A DNA stretch of 64,000 nucleotides, from positions 40,054,406 through 40,118,405 of the forward strand of contig JAPFBE010000002.1 in NCBI GenBank assembly GCA_034336665.1, given 5' to 3'. Source of the DNA: Luscinia megarhynchos (taxonomy: Eukaryota > Chordata > Aves > Passeriformes > Turdidae). The position numbers and the translations under genes are program-made. This document shows, one piece after another, positions 1-12,825 of this stretch. Within the stretch, counting starts at the first letter, position 1; the number at the start of each line of letters is the position of its first letter. The notes under the pieces are model-generated. The model did no database searches. It saw only the letters and a list, made by a program, of their open reading frames with translations, and was not told where the DNA came from.

Positions 1-817
1 TTACCCATCTGTCCATGTTTCTGGAATCATAAGTACCTGCTTGTAGCAAAAGCCTCAGAAGAGAATGCCAAGATACTGTAGATGATAAGATACAGAAAGA
101 AGATAACCAGTTACTTCAGTGACTAAAAGGAAAACAGTTAATTTTACAGAGACTTTTTTCTTTTCTTTTCTTTTCTCACACTCATTTTAAGTTAAGGTCA
201 CAGAAGGGTACATTTTCTATGTAGTACTTACAAAGAGCATTTACAAAGACCTGGAATTAATGAGTTCTGCCTAGCTATGAGATTTCATCAGATTTCAAAA
301 TGGACCCAGAAGAGAGTTCTACACATGTGTCAGTCATAAATAAATGCCATAATAAAGTGAAAATCCATACTTTACAAAAGATATAAATATATTTAATTGT
401 GCAAAAGTTAATCTTTAGGTTTGGTGTGGTACACTTATCAATAATTTTAAATGCAATGGCAATTTCCATATTTAAAGATGGAGACAGAAGGTGGGGGTAG
501 GGACAAGAAGAAAAAGAAATACAATGGAAAGTGTTTCCATGGGATTAGACCACATGGCTTTAATACACACATACACAACTGAGGAAAGCAGAGAATTTTG
601 CCTCTTACACTTCTTGGACCTCTCTCTCCTTTCTTCATCTCTAATCTGGTTTTTGCCAGTTCCTTTTGATCTATCGGGGGCAGGCAAGTCAGGTCCGTAA
701 GTACAGATGGAGTAAATATGGAGATTAGCCTCTTCTCGTACTGCATTAGCTCCTAATACCTGATTAAGCCCAGAATCATGCAATTGTCTTCGTGTTGGCT
801 ATCAGAGTGGCAGAGCA
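1..817. other. AT-rich noncoding stretch
   Basis: No gene is seen. A short pyrimidine simple repeat of TTTTC units lies near 154-175. Open frames on both strands near 450-780 overlap each other, lack any recognisable domain and are of chance length. Confidence 0.6.
154..175. repeat. (TTTTC)n simple repeat
   Basis: A run of T-rich pentamers, about four units, is read directly from the sequence. Confidence 0.85.
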
Positions 818-1130
818 CAGAAGGGGGCAGGATGAAGGCTGATTTTGTAATGGATACTTATTTTATCCCAGTGCTCTAAGAAGATTAGGCCTGGGGGTGT
901 CACATTAGCCATGATCTCTGGGCCTTTGGTAGGCTCTTGCAGTTTTCAAACACCTCTGCTTCAGCCCTAGAACAAACAGGCAGCTTGGACGCTGCGGCCC
1001 CATGTTGTGGCATGAATAATTGCACACTGCAAACTGTTTGAAGATCACAAAGTGCTGTGTAAATTACCCAGTTTTGGCTTAGTAGAAGTGATTTGTGGTG
1101 ACTTACTGAATCTTTTCACAGTTCGGCATT
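818..1130. promoter_or_regulatory. possible conserved noncoding element
   Basis: This segment is less AT-rich than its flanks and keeps CpG dinucleotides around 989-996, in a neighbourhood where CpG is rare. It contains an ATTA/TAAT-type homeodomain core (ATAATTGC near 1016-1023) and a balanced composition with no repeat signature and no coding frame. CpG retention in otherwise CpG-depleted bird DNA can mark constrained noncoding sequence, but this is a weak composition-based inference. It could equally be an old unrecognised repeat. Confidence 0.2.
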
Positions 1131-4100
1131 AAACTTTCCACATTTCTCTCTATCTGAGATGGAATGAAAGTTGAGTCATATTTTCCTTTATTCTTATCAG
1201 ATCAATCTTTAGAAAGCCAGATTGTATAAACTGCTGTACTGTATGCAAACCCTGCATGCAGCACTTTGTCTTTGGTACAGGTTCAATTATATTTAGCTGA
1301 AACACCAAAAGATGCCTATTCAGCACAAACCCTAAATCAGCTCTTGTGATGAATGTAAGGACATGTTCAAAACCATCTGTGTAATACATGCAAAAATAGT
1401 ACATGTGAAAGCCTGCACCTTTTTTTTTCTTTCCATTAAAGTTTCCAGCAAACATTCCTTTTTGTTTAGAAATAAGTCGCAAGCTAATCAATGAGCAAGC
1501 ACAGACAAAAAAAATAAAAGCTACTTTTCACTCACTTGGGAAAAATGTGAACTGAAATCCAAAGTGAAATCAGTAATCAGAGATGTTAAAAAAAATTACT
1601 AACTGAAAGAAACAGAAATATTTGTAATATTGGTACTCATGATGAAAAACACATTTTTATTGTTAGAGAATTTTTCCAAGTATGTTTTATTAAAAATTAT
1701 TATCACTGAGGTGCATAAATTTAATTCTATTGAAATTAGTTAAGAAGTGAAGTAGTTTTCACTTTCCAAATGATTTTTAAAGCACCATATAAACACATGA
1801 AAGTATCAGGAACCAGAAAGGAGCATCAAATTTAATATAATAAACCTTGTAATGTAAAAGTCTATAGCAATACTTTGTCAGCAATATCTAATATTGCAAG
1901 ATAAATACCAAGCTTTGGGCAGAGGGTGTTGCCTCTATTTGTGACTGATGAGGAAGAATCAGGCTTCCTCTTCTTTTCCCCTGGGGCCAGACGAATAGGG
2001 AAAATGTGACCTGGCCTTCAGTTTTCTGTTTTGTAAAATTGGCATTATTGTGGGTATGTACACATTTTTGCCCTACTTGAAATAATTATACCTCATTCAA
2101 ACCGAGCAAATTGACAGAGAGAAATCTGGGAGTAAATTACAAGTCTAATAATTTTTTTTAAAAATTTATTTTGTGCTATTATACTTTGGTTTATAATCAA
2201 CATAATATTATTTTTTATCACAACAAAGGTATAGTTATTAAGGTTGTAAACATGGGGGTATTCTGTGCATATTTCATAAGTCAGTGAAAAAAAAGTAATT
2301 TTATAAAATACAATGTAGTGTATGTTTATTCTATTCCCTATATCCGGGGTTTTTTAGGTACTGATCAATTAATATTTCCAGATTTTTTCACTAAGGACTA
2401 GGAGAACCTACACAAAACTTCAGGATGCAAATGTAATCAAATATGTACATACATGTGTACATACAAAGCAACTGCAAGATTCATATACCTTGTTATAAAT
2501 CAGGAAAAAAAATCTCTAAAATGTAGCTTCTACCCATTGCTAAAAGCAAATATTCACATTGTTGATCAAATCTGATAGCATTTAAAGTAACTGGTTACTC
2601 AAGTATCTAATAGCAATGTTTAAGTGCAATCTTTGAGAGATGTAAGCACATGCTAAGGGTGAGACTATTCTTCTATACACAGAATATATTGCATCAGGTA
2701 GATATATTTCAAAAGAAAAAGAAGCTGCATGTAAAAATTCAAGCAGTCTTAATGAGCCTTCCCATTTGTTCTGTTTATCAAATAAAATGCATATCTCCCC
2801 ACATCCACATGAAAAAAATATATACTTTTGATCTCAAATTTGTGGAAAAACTATTTTTGGTCAACGAAACTTGGGACTTCGAATCACATTGCATTAAAAG
2901 AATGAAACTGCAAACCCCCTGACATTTTGCCTATTTATCTTTCTGTTTGTGAGGTTTCCTATGCTCTCCATGCCCAGTGTATCAAACACAACCTATTTTT
3001 AACACAGATTTGTAAGGGACATCTGGAGGAAACATTATAGTGTTTCCTAACTTCTACTGAACAAGAAAAGACAGCCAAATACACCTTAAAATTTTATTAA
3101 CTTATGAATGGAAAGATGGTAAGCTGATAACTTATTGTACAATGTTTCTCACAAATCTGTCTGGCCAAGGAGCTGGAAGAATTCATTACCTGATGAAATA
3201 TCCTTTAAGTCCAAACACATATTTCTTTTTGTCTGAAGGAAGAAGGACACTCATGAAATTTAAAATTCAATGAAATTACAATGAGATTTTTAGTATTTTG
3301 TCCTAAATAGATGAGGTCATTTCTCATATTTGTTAACTTGTAATTTACTGAAAAACATCTTTTGGAACTTGGCCAAGGACAATTATCCCATGCATTTGAT
3401 ACTTGCTCATATTTAACTGAATTAAGATACTTTCAGTGGGAACATAAAGAGACCTAACAAGACTCTAGAAGAAACTAGGCCTGTGTGTGCCTGAAAAAAG
3501 TTACATGGTGAAGTCTAACACCCCAGACTACCACCATCATTAGAAAGAGTCTCACTTTTCTGATCCCCACTAGTTTTCTGACTCTGCCAGCCCTTTAATC
3601 CTCAAACCCATATTGTCTCACCAAAATGAAGTTCTATCACACAAGTCATTAAAGTGGCCATCCTAGTTAATTTGTAATTCAATATTATGTAAATCTTAAT
3701 ATAATTTAATTTATTTATTGATTTATTGATTTATTGATTTATTATTAGTACTTGGTAAATTATTAACATTACTAAGAAATATTCTGATTTGTGTAAATCT
3801 TTCCTGATACAGGCATTATCTGTACCCTTTGTAGAGAAGCATTTAAACTCTACAGCTGCCATATAACGATTAATAACAGCAATACATCTATGGCACAATA
3901 AGAATGCATCTCTATTTGGTTCTGGGAGATTTTTCATACTGAAAACAAAATATAAATAGTTCATAACAGTAATTTTAATCTATTTAGGAAGAGATACATT
4001 AACAAATAATATCTTTAGAACAAAGCAACTTCATCCTACAATAGTGGTGTTGCCTGATGATTTTTATATGAAGAGATAACTTCAGTTTGTTCATTACCCC

Positions 4101-4440
4101 TTTCTGAAGACAGAATCATTCAAAAAGCCTGGAAAACTCATTGTGTTAGAATTTTAGCAATAAAGGTGAAGAAAAAAAGAGAAAATTCTGCAGTTAGTAA
4201 TTATCTTACTGAGGTTTGGGGAACTAATGTGCATTACATACATAACACACTTTATAGTAATAAATTTGAGACACAGAGGGAAATATCTATGTTAACTGTA
4301 TCACATTCAAGCTTGAGAATAGTACCTTTAGCTGCTGAGACCCTCATGTGCTCATTCTAGAAAACATGCACATCGCATCCCAGCACCTCACTGGCCTCAC
4401 CACCTGTCTTGGGTAGTTCCATACTAATTCACAGACTCAT
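1131..4440. other. noncoding, nothing distinctive
   Basis: The sequence is AT-rich with many short A/T runs. The only organised element seen is the TTTATTGA tandem array near 3708-3743. Open frames here (for example 1150-1491 on the minus strand and 2650-2922 on the plus strand) have no domain and run through homopolymers. Confidence 0.6.
3708..3743. repeat. (ATTGATTT)n microsatellite
   Basis: About four tandem copies of an 8-base unit made of TTTA and TTGA blocks are visible directly. Confidence 0.85.
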
Positions 4441-4563
4441 AATATCTTTCTCATCCAAAATAGCTATTTGTGTGTGCCTCCATGGTTCTGCTTGCTGACC
4501 CTAGGCTCAGAGCAGGTCCTCTGGCAGAGCAGCTGTCCTTGCATGGTACAATTCTCAGACCTG

Positions 4564-4578
4564 CTAGCAGGTGGCGTT
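4564..4578 (+). promoter_or_regulatory. candidate CTCF binding motif
   Basis: The 15 bases CTAGCAGGTGGCGTT match 13 of 15 positions of the vertebrate CTCF core consensus CCASYAGRKGGCRSY, including the invariant AG and GGC blocks and the CpG within GGCG. The site lies in a local, somewhat GC-richer island (about 4440-4720). A single motif match is only suggestive, because sites of this quality also arise by chance. Confidence 0.35.
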
Positions 4579-4720
4579 AGGAGCAGGGAATGCTCAGGGG
4601 CCAAGACCCAGCAAGTGGAAATACCAGGTCTGCTGTTCACTTGAGTGGCAGCAGGACTGGACTTACTGCTTTATGGCTTTTCTTCTCTGTCACCTGAGTC
4701 TGGAAGCTCAAGCCCATTTC

Positions 4721-7700
4721 AAAGCTGAAGCTTTGCCTTTTTAGGTTATAATGTACATTCCTGACTGACTGCAAGGAGATTGCCTTATAATGCACTTGCC
4801 TTTTATTTCTAACCTTTCTGTGTAGAAAATCTGCACATCTCCTTTAAATTTTTTCCCAAATACTGGTGTGCCACTATCTAGGTCATAAGTTATCAGCTAA
4901 TGTTTAAAGGCATTCCATACTCCATCAGTTATTGTGGAGTCCAAAGTATATCTTTTCAGTGGCCTTCTTCAACAGTTCCTACTTGCTGTGAAAGAAACAG
5001 GGTTTAGTACTCCAGGCTCCAGTCTGATATTCCAATAGCTCCAGTCACCTATTTAGTGCTCTATTCAAATGATATTACACCTCAATTTCCTAAAGACAAC
5101 AGCTGCATTTTAGAAGCTCCATCATAAATAAAGCCTAAAGCCGTGGTTTTAAGGTTTGAAAGAATGCAGTTTATGTTTGTCACTTAGCTGGTTGTCTTTT
5201 CCCAATAGTTTCTCTGTAGCAGTGACATGTAAATTAAATACCCTAAATATTTCAGATCCTTAGCATTCTTTAGAATTAAGGTATGTATAATAGCCCTACA
5301 TAAACATCAACTGCTTACCTTCTCCCTATCCAATTGGTTACTTTTAAAGGATCAGTGAATAAATTTTTTAAAAAGTTTATCGTGAGTACAACAACATCAT
5401 TAATTCAATAATACTGGCTCACTCATTTACTTTCTAGGAAAACCCTATTTTAGCTGGCAAATGCAGATTAACTTGCTTTATATTAATACATAAAGAAGAA
5501 TATAATTAATATTGAGTCAGCTTAAATAATGTAATTGTGGAAAACTAAAAGGAGCAGTCTGATAAAAATGTTAATTTAACCTGTCCAACTATACAGTTAA
5601 CAGATGGTTAAGAGAAAGCTACAAAACACTCTATAAAGAGAGTACAGTACAAATCTGAAGTAAACAAAAGAAAGCTTAGAAATGCCAAGTTTCTATGGGT
5701 GAAAGCAGACATACTAGAACTATGTATGTATGTAAGAATAAATTGAATATTTTAAAAAATTGGTACTATTCTTAAGTTCACATACGAGAAAGATAAGAAA
5801 GGGCAGGATTAGAAGAACTATCAGAGATGGTATTTTGCAATCACACATCTTTTCTTAGTTTTGTATTACAAAACATCTTAAAAATTTTAGATAACATCAC
5901 TTTTTTTTTTTATTATTTCTTTTCTTTTGCAGTATACTGACTACCTGAGAAAAACAGATCAGTACAATGAAAATAGTTGTTTTTGTGGGATTTGTGCCTT
6001 GTTTGCTTTTAGATGTTGGATTGTGTGTAGGAAATTTTGACAATGAGTCTTTTTTGGCATACATATTTTTATTAATTCAATATTTAACTATGCTAATTTG
6101 TATGAACAAAAAACCCCAAGCAAACAACAGAAAATTCCATTACTGCACTTACTCAATCCTCTATTCCTGTGTCAAATATATAGATGCAAATGCTGATACC
6201 TACCTCTTACACCTCTGCTTGAATCAGATAAGTTTTTGCACAGATTCCTTTTCCAGTCTTGTGCCAATCTTACAGGCCAGAATAAAGATTAGTTCTCTCA
6301 GTTTTCCCTGGCCCTCTCACAAGCATGCAGAGCCTTTCTTGCTTCTTCAAAATGAATGTTGTGAAGGAAATAATATTTTTTAGAGATAGAGGGCAGAGAG
6401 CAAGAGATATTTTCTACTTTCTAGCAAAGATCTGTACAGCACTTTAGTCATAATGTACTAAACAACTTGTGGAATTGATTTTGGTAAGATTTTCTTCCAG
6501 GTAAAAGGAAGACTGTAGGCAGCTAATGAGTACTGTAAATGTAACACAGTTCACCCTCAAAAGGGATCAAAATTTTTGTAGGAATTATGGTGATACCAGC
6601 TGCTTATAACCTTATTAGCTGTAATCATAAACGGGAGGTAGTTTACATCATCTCAGCAAAGTTGTTCATTTCACAGTGGACTGAATTCAGGACTGTCTCC
6701 TCTCCTTTGATTTAAGCAGTACATTTCAAAACTACTTCCATTAATATCTGATACTTCATGTCTTGAAGTGATCAACCACAACGGTTTAGGTTATTAAAAT
6801 GAAATGATGAACACATTTTTGGAAGAATGCATACATTCTGGAAGGCTTCTTGTGTCATGCACACCTGCATGGGCAACCTAAGCTGAATTTATCCTGCAAC
6901 CAGAGAATGCCTTGCAGCTTTGCAAAATTGCTCATTAATGAGACTAGATCAAAGTCAAAGCAAGGATCATGAACCACCAACTTGCCTTGCAGCCAATTTG
7001 CATTCTTCCTTCCCTCTTCATTTATCTCTCTTCTTTTGCTTTCCAGCCTCCAGGCATTATATGAACATTAGGGGAAAGCAAGTGCTCTCTTTTTTATGTG
7101 TACACAGCAAAGATACATAAATACATTAACTGTGTTATAACTTCCCACCCCTCTCCACACTTTCAGTGCTTTGTATAAAATATTTTATGATAATTGTAGT
7201 TTTTTACTTTTCTCAACAATGATGTTTTATTGTCTGGATTGTACTTCTTTAGCAAAAAATAATATAATTCTCGACAAATAGAAACAGATAGATGATTTAT
7301 ATATTCAAAACCTATTAGCAAATCTTAATGACCCCAAACTATTAATAGCCAAAATCTCTGACTTTGATGAGGGTAAAAGTAAATTTCCAGGTTTTCCAAG
7401 AGAAAAGAGCAGTGAGGAATTTTGTTTTACTTTCAACAAATAGCAGGATACTGCAAATGGAGGACTGCAACTTGTTACCAATATTCCATTTTTCAGCCCT
7501 TTTCTGAATAACAATAAAAGCTGAATAAGAAACTCAAAACTTCTTCCCTGTAACAGCATCAGACCATGGACTTATTCTAAGGTTACAAAGTCAGCAAAGT
7601 TAATAATGCTTCACAAGCAGCAACAGCTCTTAGTTCTGTTAGCAAAATACCCTCCAGTACACAGGGAAAGAGAAATGCTCAGGAGGTAGTCACGGTTTAG

Positions 7701-8365
7701 AAGTAAAAAGAGATGTTTATAGGAATGGAGCAGTAAACTCAGCTGTGTTGCTCTTTTCACCCATGTGTATAATTTTTCAGATCTCTTTTTGTTCCCAAAC
7801 ACTCCAAGTGTTTTTTTCTCTAAAACAGACAACACTGCACTCCTTTTGCTAGGAGCATTACCCTTACAAACATTACACTATACTCGTACAGTGGAATGTG
7901 CACGTGAAAAACTGGTAAGTAAAAAAGCCAGTTTCAGTTGTAAAAGACTAAGGACTATTACAAATAATTGTAAGACAAAATTCTTGAAGTAAAATTCCTC
8001 TGCATAAGAAAAAAAAATATCACTATGCACTAATTAGCTGTTTAATACTGTCAGCTGAGAGGCCAAGGAAATGAAGAAGAGAACTATCCTCTCAAACCAG
8101 GTGCTACCTCCAGGGCACGACAGAAACATGTTGGCAGAAGAGTGAGGAAACTTGTCCTAGTGCTCCTGGGCTATGCCTAGGGATGTATTTTTTTCATGTG
8201 CAATAAATTTACTAAAAATGGCATAAGAAGAAAAAAATGATGAAACATCTTGACAGTTTCTTTTAAAGTTCGTCAAAGATTTATTAAATTATTGGAAGTG
8301 CAGCAAGCCTGTCAAGGTGTGGATGGCTGTGTGCCTGAAAATCTTTATATGCTGTCCATTACAGC
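4721..8365. other. noncoding, no gene recognised
   Basis: AT-rich sequence with no repeat family recognised. The longest open frame, 5967-6383 plus (138 codons), is preceded at about 5910-5932 by a pyrimidine tract and a TTTTGCAG acceptor-like site. Its translation has no domain, and its length is within the chance range for this composition and window size, so it is not called as a gene. Confidence 0.55.
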
Positions 8366-8388
8366 TAATCCAGCCCCAGGCTGGATTA
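8366..8388. promoter_or_regulatory. perfect hairpin of two inverted TAATCC sites
   Basis: A 10-base arm TAATCCAGCC is followed by the spacer CCA and its exact reverse complement GGCTGGATTA. The two outer hexamers are TAATCC and GGATTA, the core recognised by K50 homeodomain factors of the OTX, PITX and GSC families. The palindrome is seen directly. Use as a paired homeodomain site is an inference. Confidence 0.4.
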
Positions 8389-11300
8389 ATTTGTATGATG
8401 TTAAAAAACCCTTCCAGCTACCCAAAGGTGTCAAAGTAGGCTAGAGCACACAGAATGCTTGAGAATACAGCCATCACCACTGCACTGAGTAATACAACCA
8501 GGTGTCCACTCTCTTAATCCTATGCAAGTTTTTTCTACAATATCAAGGCTAAATCCTGGCCTTCTATGCAGACACAAAGGAAGACAATTTAAAGGGTTAA
8601 ACTGATGGTGGAGGAAAGTTCCCCAGAGTTTGTGCAGAGCAAAGAGCAACCTAGGATTTGTACACCCATAACTGTTGACAGGAAAAGACTTCCACTTGTT
8701 TCAATGATAAAGAGAGACATTTTTATTTATGTCAAAAGGTAAATTTATCAGTCACTCTTACATTTAAGGCTATTGCTCCATTTTCTTTTCAGTTCCCAAA
8801 GATTATCAAAAGGCACATTACTTTTGACAACAGTAATGTACCAGAATTACATGCCATATTAAAATACTTGCCTAAGCATCTGAAAAGTGCCATAGGTGAT
8901 AAAATTTGGGAGGTTTGGATTTTTAAATTATCTTTATAAGTCTATGGAGTCGGACCATGAACTTGAAATACAGAAGAAAATATCAGTAGTAACTAACAAC
9001 ATATTTCATCTGTCAGGTATGGATGCACAGTGGAAGTGGGTGAAATCACCTAACATAACAAATACATGCTAATATTTTAAGTAAAATAGCCTAAGATACT
9101 GATTTGTTTTCTGTGGCTCGGCAACTGGGACTGCAAAGGAAAAACATCAACACAAGACTCATACTATTAATAATAACAACAGAATTTTCAGCACATTGTG
9201 TATGTTTCAGGAAATTAAAGACAATTGCAAAACTACTTTTCTTCTTCCTGATTACTAGAAGGCTTATTGCCATTGCAGTGGCCCATCCCAATGTGATCAA
9301 ATTTATAATTAAAATTAGATGCACAACTCCATATATTCCTTTGATTAGCTTCTCCACCAGTAAATTACCTCATAGCTGACAGGGGACATGGTGTAACCCA
9401 GCACTATTAGAACTGATAGCAATTTAGAAGGATAAGTATTTTCCCCCAGCCTTATATATGCTGAATAACTAAGGTGTTTACCTAAGTGTAATAACTCATT
9501 GATTAAAAGTTTTACTTTAGACACAAGGCTTTACTTTCCATGTCGTGAGTCTATGACACATTTTAACTAGGAAGACATGAAATGTGATATATTTATGGCA
9601 GTTCACCTTCACAGGTAGGGTCATGCAGAGGCTTGATCCTGCCTGGTCAGTAGCTAAAACCCCACCCAGTCACTCACTCATACAGTCACAGAAAGCTAGG
9701 GGAAAGAATCAAAAAGGTAAAGGCAAGAGAAACTCATTGTTCAAGATAAAGTTGAATACATGAAGGAAAAACAAAACAAAACAAAAACCACCTAAGGCAA
9801 TCATCCATAGCATCAGATTACTCCCCATCTCATTTTTATTGCTGAATATAACATCACATGGTATGGAGTATCTCTTTGGCCAGCTGGGTCAACCACTGGT
9901 TCAGGCACAAACTTGAAACACAGCACCATGCAATCAGCCCCTTTCACAGCAGAACCAGTACAGAGTACCAGCAAAGGTTTCATATTATGGACTCCTAACA
10001 AACACACATTGCCTGATCCAAAAGGAGGACTCACAGTGGTAAGAGCTAGAGGTACTCTGCAATAAACAGGGAATAGAGAACCTCATAGTCTGCACTGTAT
10101 GAGATGTCCAAACAAGCTTGTGAAAGGTACCAAAGAAATAGCTGATTCTTGATGCCTGTTTGAATCAAAATACATTGTTTTTTGTTTTTGTTTTTGTTTT
10201 TGTTTTTTTTTTGCATAAGCAGCCATCTCTCCTTAGCATTTTAAAAACAGATGAGAGTGTGGCTGTGATGTTTATCTTTAGAATACTGTTCTATGTATTG
10301 TAGTACCAGGAAGGAACTATGTTCTAGTTCCTCCTTGGTCTAGGAATTGGAAGAAGACAGTCACAATAATATTAGGCCAAAGTTGCCGAGTTAGTGGAGA
10401 TGAGAAATGAAAACAATCCAGAGAAAAAGCACATTAACTATAAGGCTGATTTTATCAGTTGTTCTCATTAATTTGGGTACTTCAATTGTATGTTAACAGC
10501 TTTTCAGAGGACTTAGGTGGCTCTGATCTATGGCTTAGCAATCCCTCCTGTTAATTTTTTTAAAAATTATACATTTTTTTTTTCTTACCCATTGCAGTAT
10601 TACACAAAGAAACAGTTTGTAGTATGTTGATCTGAAAGTCTGTAAAGGCAGGTACAAGAAAAATGTAACTGAAGGGATACACACGCAAAAAGATGGAAGA
10701 GGTGTTGTATACGGGAGGCTGAAAATGGAAACTGAGTAAAGAACAGAGGAACAAACATTCCACAAGTTTTGAGAAAGAGAGTTAAAGGGAGAATTAGGCT
10801 GAGACTAATAACCATGTGTCTATCTCAGAACTTTCTTTTTCCTTTTAGTTTTATTCACTACTTGCCCCTACAGGTCCATTACTCCAGAAAACTGCTGATA
10901 TTTTCTAACAGTATAAACACCATTTAAATTGATTCTGAGTAATCAAACTTGTCAAGACTTTTTCACTGATTGTATGTAGTACAAATCATTAACAGAACAA
11001 ACATCAGTGAAGATGGTTGAGCTTGAATATGACTTGAGGGGATAATCTATGTGTCCCAAAACAAACAATGAAACCCAAAATTGACACAGAATATATTTTG
11101 TTAACTTTATCAAACTAGGAGAAAACATAATCAAGATGAAAATAAAGCTGCTTATAAACTTAATTATTTACACTTTGGGGCTAGTTTTCCAACTCTGTTC
11201 TATGTCCACATTTGAAAACAAGAGCACTATGCAGAGGTATCTTGGAGAGCTAGGCTTCTTGATCCATTTTCCAATAAACTGGAGTTCAGCTTTTTAGGTC

Positions 11301-11539
11301 TACCAAAAATAAGATGACACAGTGATTTTCAGTAAAGAGAAAATAAATGCTTGTAGTAAAGAAAGGACAAAGGAGAACTGCTTATGCTAAAGAAAAAGAA
11401 TGAGTATGACAGAAAAACGCAGATTATTATAAACCACAAGAGGAGTAAATTTCTTCTGGAATTTAGTGTCTACCAGTCACCATTAGCAAAACCACAATCA
11501 GTGAGAGTTAGAATGCACTACTTTTAAGATGACCTTGGT
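8389..11539. other. noncoding with a T/G simple repeat
   Basis: No gene or known transposon is recognised. A (TTTTTG)n tract lies near 10176-10212. Open frames on both strands around 9100-9380 and 10535-10815 are mutually overlapping and compositionally biased. Confidence 0.55.
10176..10212. repeat. (TTTTTG)n simple repeat
   Basis: Tandem TTTTTG units ending in a longer T run before GCATAAG, read directly. Confidence 0.85.
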
Positions 11540-12825
11540 GCCCAGCAAAGTTAAGGAACAGATCACCTTGAGAGTAATAACATGGGACATACAGCACATC
11601 CAAGGGATCCAAGGGATCCAGGCTCAGGAAAGGCAGCTCCTGCCTGACCAGCCTGGTCTCCTTTTATGAACAGGTGACCCGACCCACCTGGTGGGTGAGG
11701 GACAGGCTGAGCATGTGCCTGCCTGGACTCCAGCAAAACCACTGACACCACCTCCCACAGCACTCCTGGAAAAGCTGGGGACATGGCTTGGGCAGGTGGG
11801 ACCTTTGCTGGGTTAGGAACTGGCTGGGTTAGGAACAGGCCCAGAGGGTGGTGGGGCATGGTGCTGCCTCCAGTTGTCATCCAGTCACTGGTGGTGCCCC
11901 CAGGAATCAGTGCTGGACACAGTCCGGCTTAATATCTTTACTATCTAGATGAGGGATTGAGTCCACCATTAACATATTTGCAGATGACACCAATTTGGGT
12001 CAGAGTGACAATTTGCTGGAGGTTAGGAAGGCTCTGCAGAGGGACTGGGACAGGGTGGATAGATGGGTGGAGACCAGGGGCATGAGGTTCAACCAAATAC
12101 CAGATCCTACACTTAGGCCATAAAAACCCCCTGGTTTTTCCCCATACAGGCTGGGAGAACAGTGACTGGAAAGTGACAGATGGGGAAAGGTGTCCTGGGG
12201 GTTTCTAGTCAACAGTGGCTGAACAAGAGCCAGCAGTGTGCCCAAGGAATCCTGGCCTGTATCAGACCATTGTGGCTGCCAGGGCTAGGGGAGGTCATCC
12301 TTCTCCTGTACTTGGCACTGGTGAGGCCACACCTCAAGTACTGTGCCCAGTTCTGGGACCCCCAATTCAGGAAGGACATGGAGGTATTGAGAAAGGTCAA
12401 TAGGAGGGCAGTGAAGCTGGTGAAGGGTCTGGAGCACAAGTCCTGTGAGATGCAGCTGAGGGAGCTGGGGATATTTAAATGAGAGAAGGAGTCTCAGGAG
12501 AGACCTTTATCACTCTCTACAACCACCTGAGAGTGTAGCCAGGTGTGGGTCAGCCTCTTCTCCCAGGAAACCAGCGACAGGATGAGAGGACACAGTCCTA
12601 AGCTGCACCAGGGGAAGTTTAGGTTGGACATTAAAAAGTTTCTTCACGAGAGTGATTAGACTTGGGGCTGCCCAGGGGGTTGATGGAGTCACTGTCCATG
12701 GAGGTGCTTAAGGAAAAACTGGACTTGGCACTAAGAGCCATGGGCTAGTTGAAAAGATGGCATGCAGCCACTTGATGAGCTCAGAGGTTTTTTCCAACCT
12801 AATTGATTATGTTATTCTGTGATAT
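11540..12825 (+). mobile_element. CR1 LINE, 5'-truncated, with reverse transcriptase remnant
   Basis: This is a CR1 non-LTR retrotransposon copy covering the 3' part of ORF2 and the 3' UTR. At 11723-11761 the plus strand reads LDSSKTTDTTSHS, a decayed version of the reverse-transcriptase motif LDFSKAFDTVSH that carries a catalytic Asp. At 11977-12000 it reads FADDTNLG, the intact catalytic FADD box, but in a shifted frame with stops between the two. A longer open part at 12180-12482 encodes the ORF2 C-terminal region (RPHLKYCAQFWDPQ, then KLVKGLEHKS and LRELGIF). The element ends in a degenerate CR1 terminus, TTCCAACCTAATTGATTATG followed by ATTCTGTGAT. It is the longest and most GC-rich repeat in the window. 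Frameshifts and stops make it inactive. Confidence 0.93.

Noticed and set aside
5967..6383. 138-codon plus-strand open frame preceded by an acceptor-like site.
   Set aside because: The translation shows no family motif. The length is within chance expectation for about 128 kb of sense plus antisense AT-rich sequence, and no matching donor or exon structure is convincing.
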